Shown in pieces: positions 5,509 through 6,531 of a DNA stretch of 6,531 nucleotides (the stretch's first letter is position 1; every line of letters starts with the position of its first letter). The DNA comes from Bacteroidota bacterium (lineage in GTDB: Bacteria; Bacteroidota; Bacteroidia; Bacteroidales; VadinHA17): the NCBI GenBank assembly GCA_022711195.1, contig JAKLFN010000118.1, positions 1 through 6,531 of the forward strand, in the 5' to 3' direction. Made by a program: the position numbers and the translations under genes. The notes beneath the pieces were generated by a model. The model worked only from the letters and a program-made list of their open reading frames with translations, had not been told where the DNA came from and made no database searches.

Positions 5509-5593
5509 CGTTTACTAATTCTATCAATCCAACAAAACAGGCAATAGAAATACATAACTTCAGCCCTAAACGGCAGGTAGCTATGAGTTGAAA

Positions 5594-5626
5594 ACCCCGT
5601 GACTCGTAAGAGAACGGGGTATTTTA
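5594..5626 (+). terminator. Terminator-like hairpin ahead of the lipoprotein gene
   Basis: ACCCCGT (5594-5600) pairs with ACGGGGT (5614-5620). An inner CTC/GAG stem (5603-5605 with 5610-5612) is capped by a GTAA tetraloop. The tail is ATTTTAT on the plus strand; on the minus strand the hairpin is followed by TTTTC, so it may work both ways. It ends about 40 nt before ATG 5665, so it either closes an upstream RNA or acts as an attenuator in the leader of that gene. Confidence 0.6.
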
Positions 5627-5639
5627 TACACTAAACGGT

Positions 5640-5645
5640 TATACT
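5640..5645 (+). promoter_or_regulatory. Isolated -10-like box upstream of the lipoprotein gene
   Basis: TATACT matches the -10 consensus at five of six positions, but no -35 box is visible 16-18 bp upstream. If used, the leader would be only about 13 nt and would bypass the hairpin at 5594-5620. Confidence 0.25.
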
Positions 5646-5664
5646 CCATTGGGCGGGAGGGAAT

Positions 5665-6531
5665 ATGGAACAGGTATCCAAGCCTTTATTTGATCAAGCA
5701 TTCTGGAAGCAGGCTAAAAGAGCAGCTATTATTTTCGCTGTCTCATTTTTCGTATCAGCATGTGCCGCATCAAGAGCTAACGATCGCATCGGAACATTTT
5801 CTAAAGCTACTTCTGTGGCTATCACAAATTCAGAAAGAGCTCTTGACCTCGTCCAGCACAATATCTATCGTGCCGAAATATCGTCAATAGTAGTTGATTA
5901 CGATCAACCGAATTTTAATTTTTTGGATAGAATGAATAAAGAGAAATACAAATTATTTGATGACCAAGACATCGCTGTGAGAATTGAAGTCTTAAATGGT
6001 ATGAATGTTTATGCCGAAAATCTCACTGCGATAATGGGTGATAAGCAATTTGAAGAGTTGGATTCGCAATCCACTGCGCTAGGGAACAATTTGATTGAGC
6101 TAAGGAACAGCGAATCCTTAACTAAATTTCGCGGCACAGAAGTACATGGTAAGCCCATTGATCTGAAAGTCATTACTATTCCTGGATACGTTTCTAATGT
6201 AGCAGCCATTCCAATTACGGAGTTTAGCAAGCTATCTGCTGGGATCTCGGAGGAACAAATCAATTTCTTTACTGCAGGTATCGATGCCATTGGTCATTTC
6301 CTAATCGAGCAGAAGAGGCAAAGAAATATCAAAGACATTATAAGAGATATGAATGTTCCGGTGAAGGCGGTATGCGCTCTTCTAATTGCGGATATTGGGC
6401 GGCCACCTGATAAGGATGGGAAAAATGGACATGGACTTCGCAGTATATCGTGGAGATCATATGACAGAATGCTTAGAACTCAGGATTCTTTCATTCAAAA
6501 GAATATTTCGGCTTTTGATCCCCGAAGTAAA
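5665..6531 (+). CDS. Lipoprotein of unrecognised family, 3' end outside window
   Basis: The frame is open for 289 codons from ATG 5665 to the right edge with no stop, so the gene is truncated by the window. GGAGG a few bases upstream supports the start. The N-terminus is a lipoprotein signal peptide: a basic region with Lys15, Lys18 and Arg19, a hydrophobic core (AAIIFAVSFF, 20-29), then the lipobox VSAC with the lipidated Cys33. Residue +2 is Ala, so outer-membrane retention is expected if the usual Lol rule applies. The mature part is soluble and mixed helical, with repeated charged helices, for example 100-115 and 210-235, and no other membrane segment. No catalytic motif or named domain is recognised. 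The segment ATSVAITNSERALDLVQHNI (48-67) looks like an extended helix. It diverges from HU across the 522-bp gap; its control region contains the hairpin at 5594-5620. Confidence 0.88.
   Translation, partial: MEQVSKPLFDQAFWKQAKRAAIIFAVSFFVSACAASRANDRIGTFSKATSVAITNSERALDLVQHNIYRAEISSIVVDYDQPNFNFLDRMNKEKYKLFDDQDIAVRIEVLNGMNVYAENLTAIMGDKQFEELDSQSTALGNNLIELRNSESLTKFRGTEVHGKPIDLKVITIPGYVSNVAAIPITEFSKLSAGISEEQINFFTAGIDAIGHFLIEQKRQRNIKDIIRDMNVPVKAVCALLIADIGRPPDKDGKNGHGLRSISWRSYDRMLRTQDSFIQKNISAFDPRSK

Larger units (their letters stand above)
5143..5664. other. 522-bp intergenic region between divergent HU and lipoprotein genes
   Basis: No convincing gene is seen. The part next to HU holds its ribosome site and probable promoter. 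Further on there are four fold-back structures: 5230-5289, 5371-5397, 5486-5508 and 5594-5620. The last two are followed by T-rich tracts on the plus strand, so a short plus-strand RNA, or a leader for the gene at 5665, could end there. A 61-codon open frame from 5173 has no ribosome site and crosses the HU promoter, so it is not called. Confidence 0.6.

Noticed and set aside
5537..5590. c-di-GMP (GEMM-I) riboswitch
   Set aside because: Some 3'-side words match (CTAAAC, GGTAGC), and a GAAA flanked by UA pairs exists, but the conserved GCAAAGC segment and stems of adequate length are absent. Kept only as a remark in the leader finding.
1..6531. CRISPR array, tRNA, rRNA or insertion sequence
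   Set aside because: No regularly spaced direct repeats, no tRNA or rRNA sequence, and no transposase or integrase coding region were seen on either strand.

Overview
This looks like chromosomal DNA of a Gram-negative bacterium. It carries a lipoprotein with a clear lipobox, a BamE-like envelope protein fragment and two HU/IHF-family nucleoid proteins. The HU and IHF-like sequences are of a kind seen in Desulfobacterota/Geobacter-like bacteria, but that placement is a weak inference from family resemblance. Composition is uneven. The two nucleoid-protein genes and the small genes at 3353-4067 use G/C-ending codons freely. The gene pair at 910-3321 is visibly AT-richer, which suggests acquired DNA.

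Layout: (1) 3-515 is the 3' end of a gene whose C-terminus resembles the BamE/SmpA fold. (2) 521-587 is a nested inverted repeat just ahead of (3) an IHF/HU-like gene (604-879) that has Trp in place of a near-invariant Gly. (4) 910-3321 is a tight two-gene unit on the same strand, 30 nt after the IHF-like gene: a 434-residue predicted helical/winged-helix protein, then a 366-residue protein with an N-terminal PD-(D/E)XK nuclease-like core. I do not recognise this pair as a named system. It is the best candidate here for an undescribed DNA-processing or defence module. (5) 3353-3703 (minus) and 3783-4067 (plus) are a divergent pair of small genes, an unknown acidic protein and a helix-turn-helix protein; a perfect palindrome covers the ribosome site and start codon of the latter. 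(6) 4147-4809 encodes a single-pass membrane-anchored protein with a beta-rich outer domain. (7) 4873-5142 (minus) is a canonical HU gene with its own ribosome site, probable promoter and intrinsic terminator. (8) 5143-5664 is a long intergenic stretch with several hairpins. (9) 5665-6531 is a lipoprotein gene that runs off the right edge.

How the parts may work together: the IHF-like protein, winged-helix protein and nuclease could be read as one transcript and act together on DNA, with a DNA-bending or DNA-recognition partner directing a nuclease. This is inference from order, strand and spacing only. The envelope genes (3-515, 4147-4809, 5665-6531) show no visible link to that module. The window therefore looks like a patchwork accessory region rather than one pathway.
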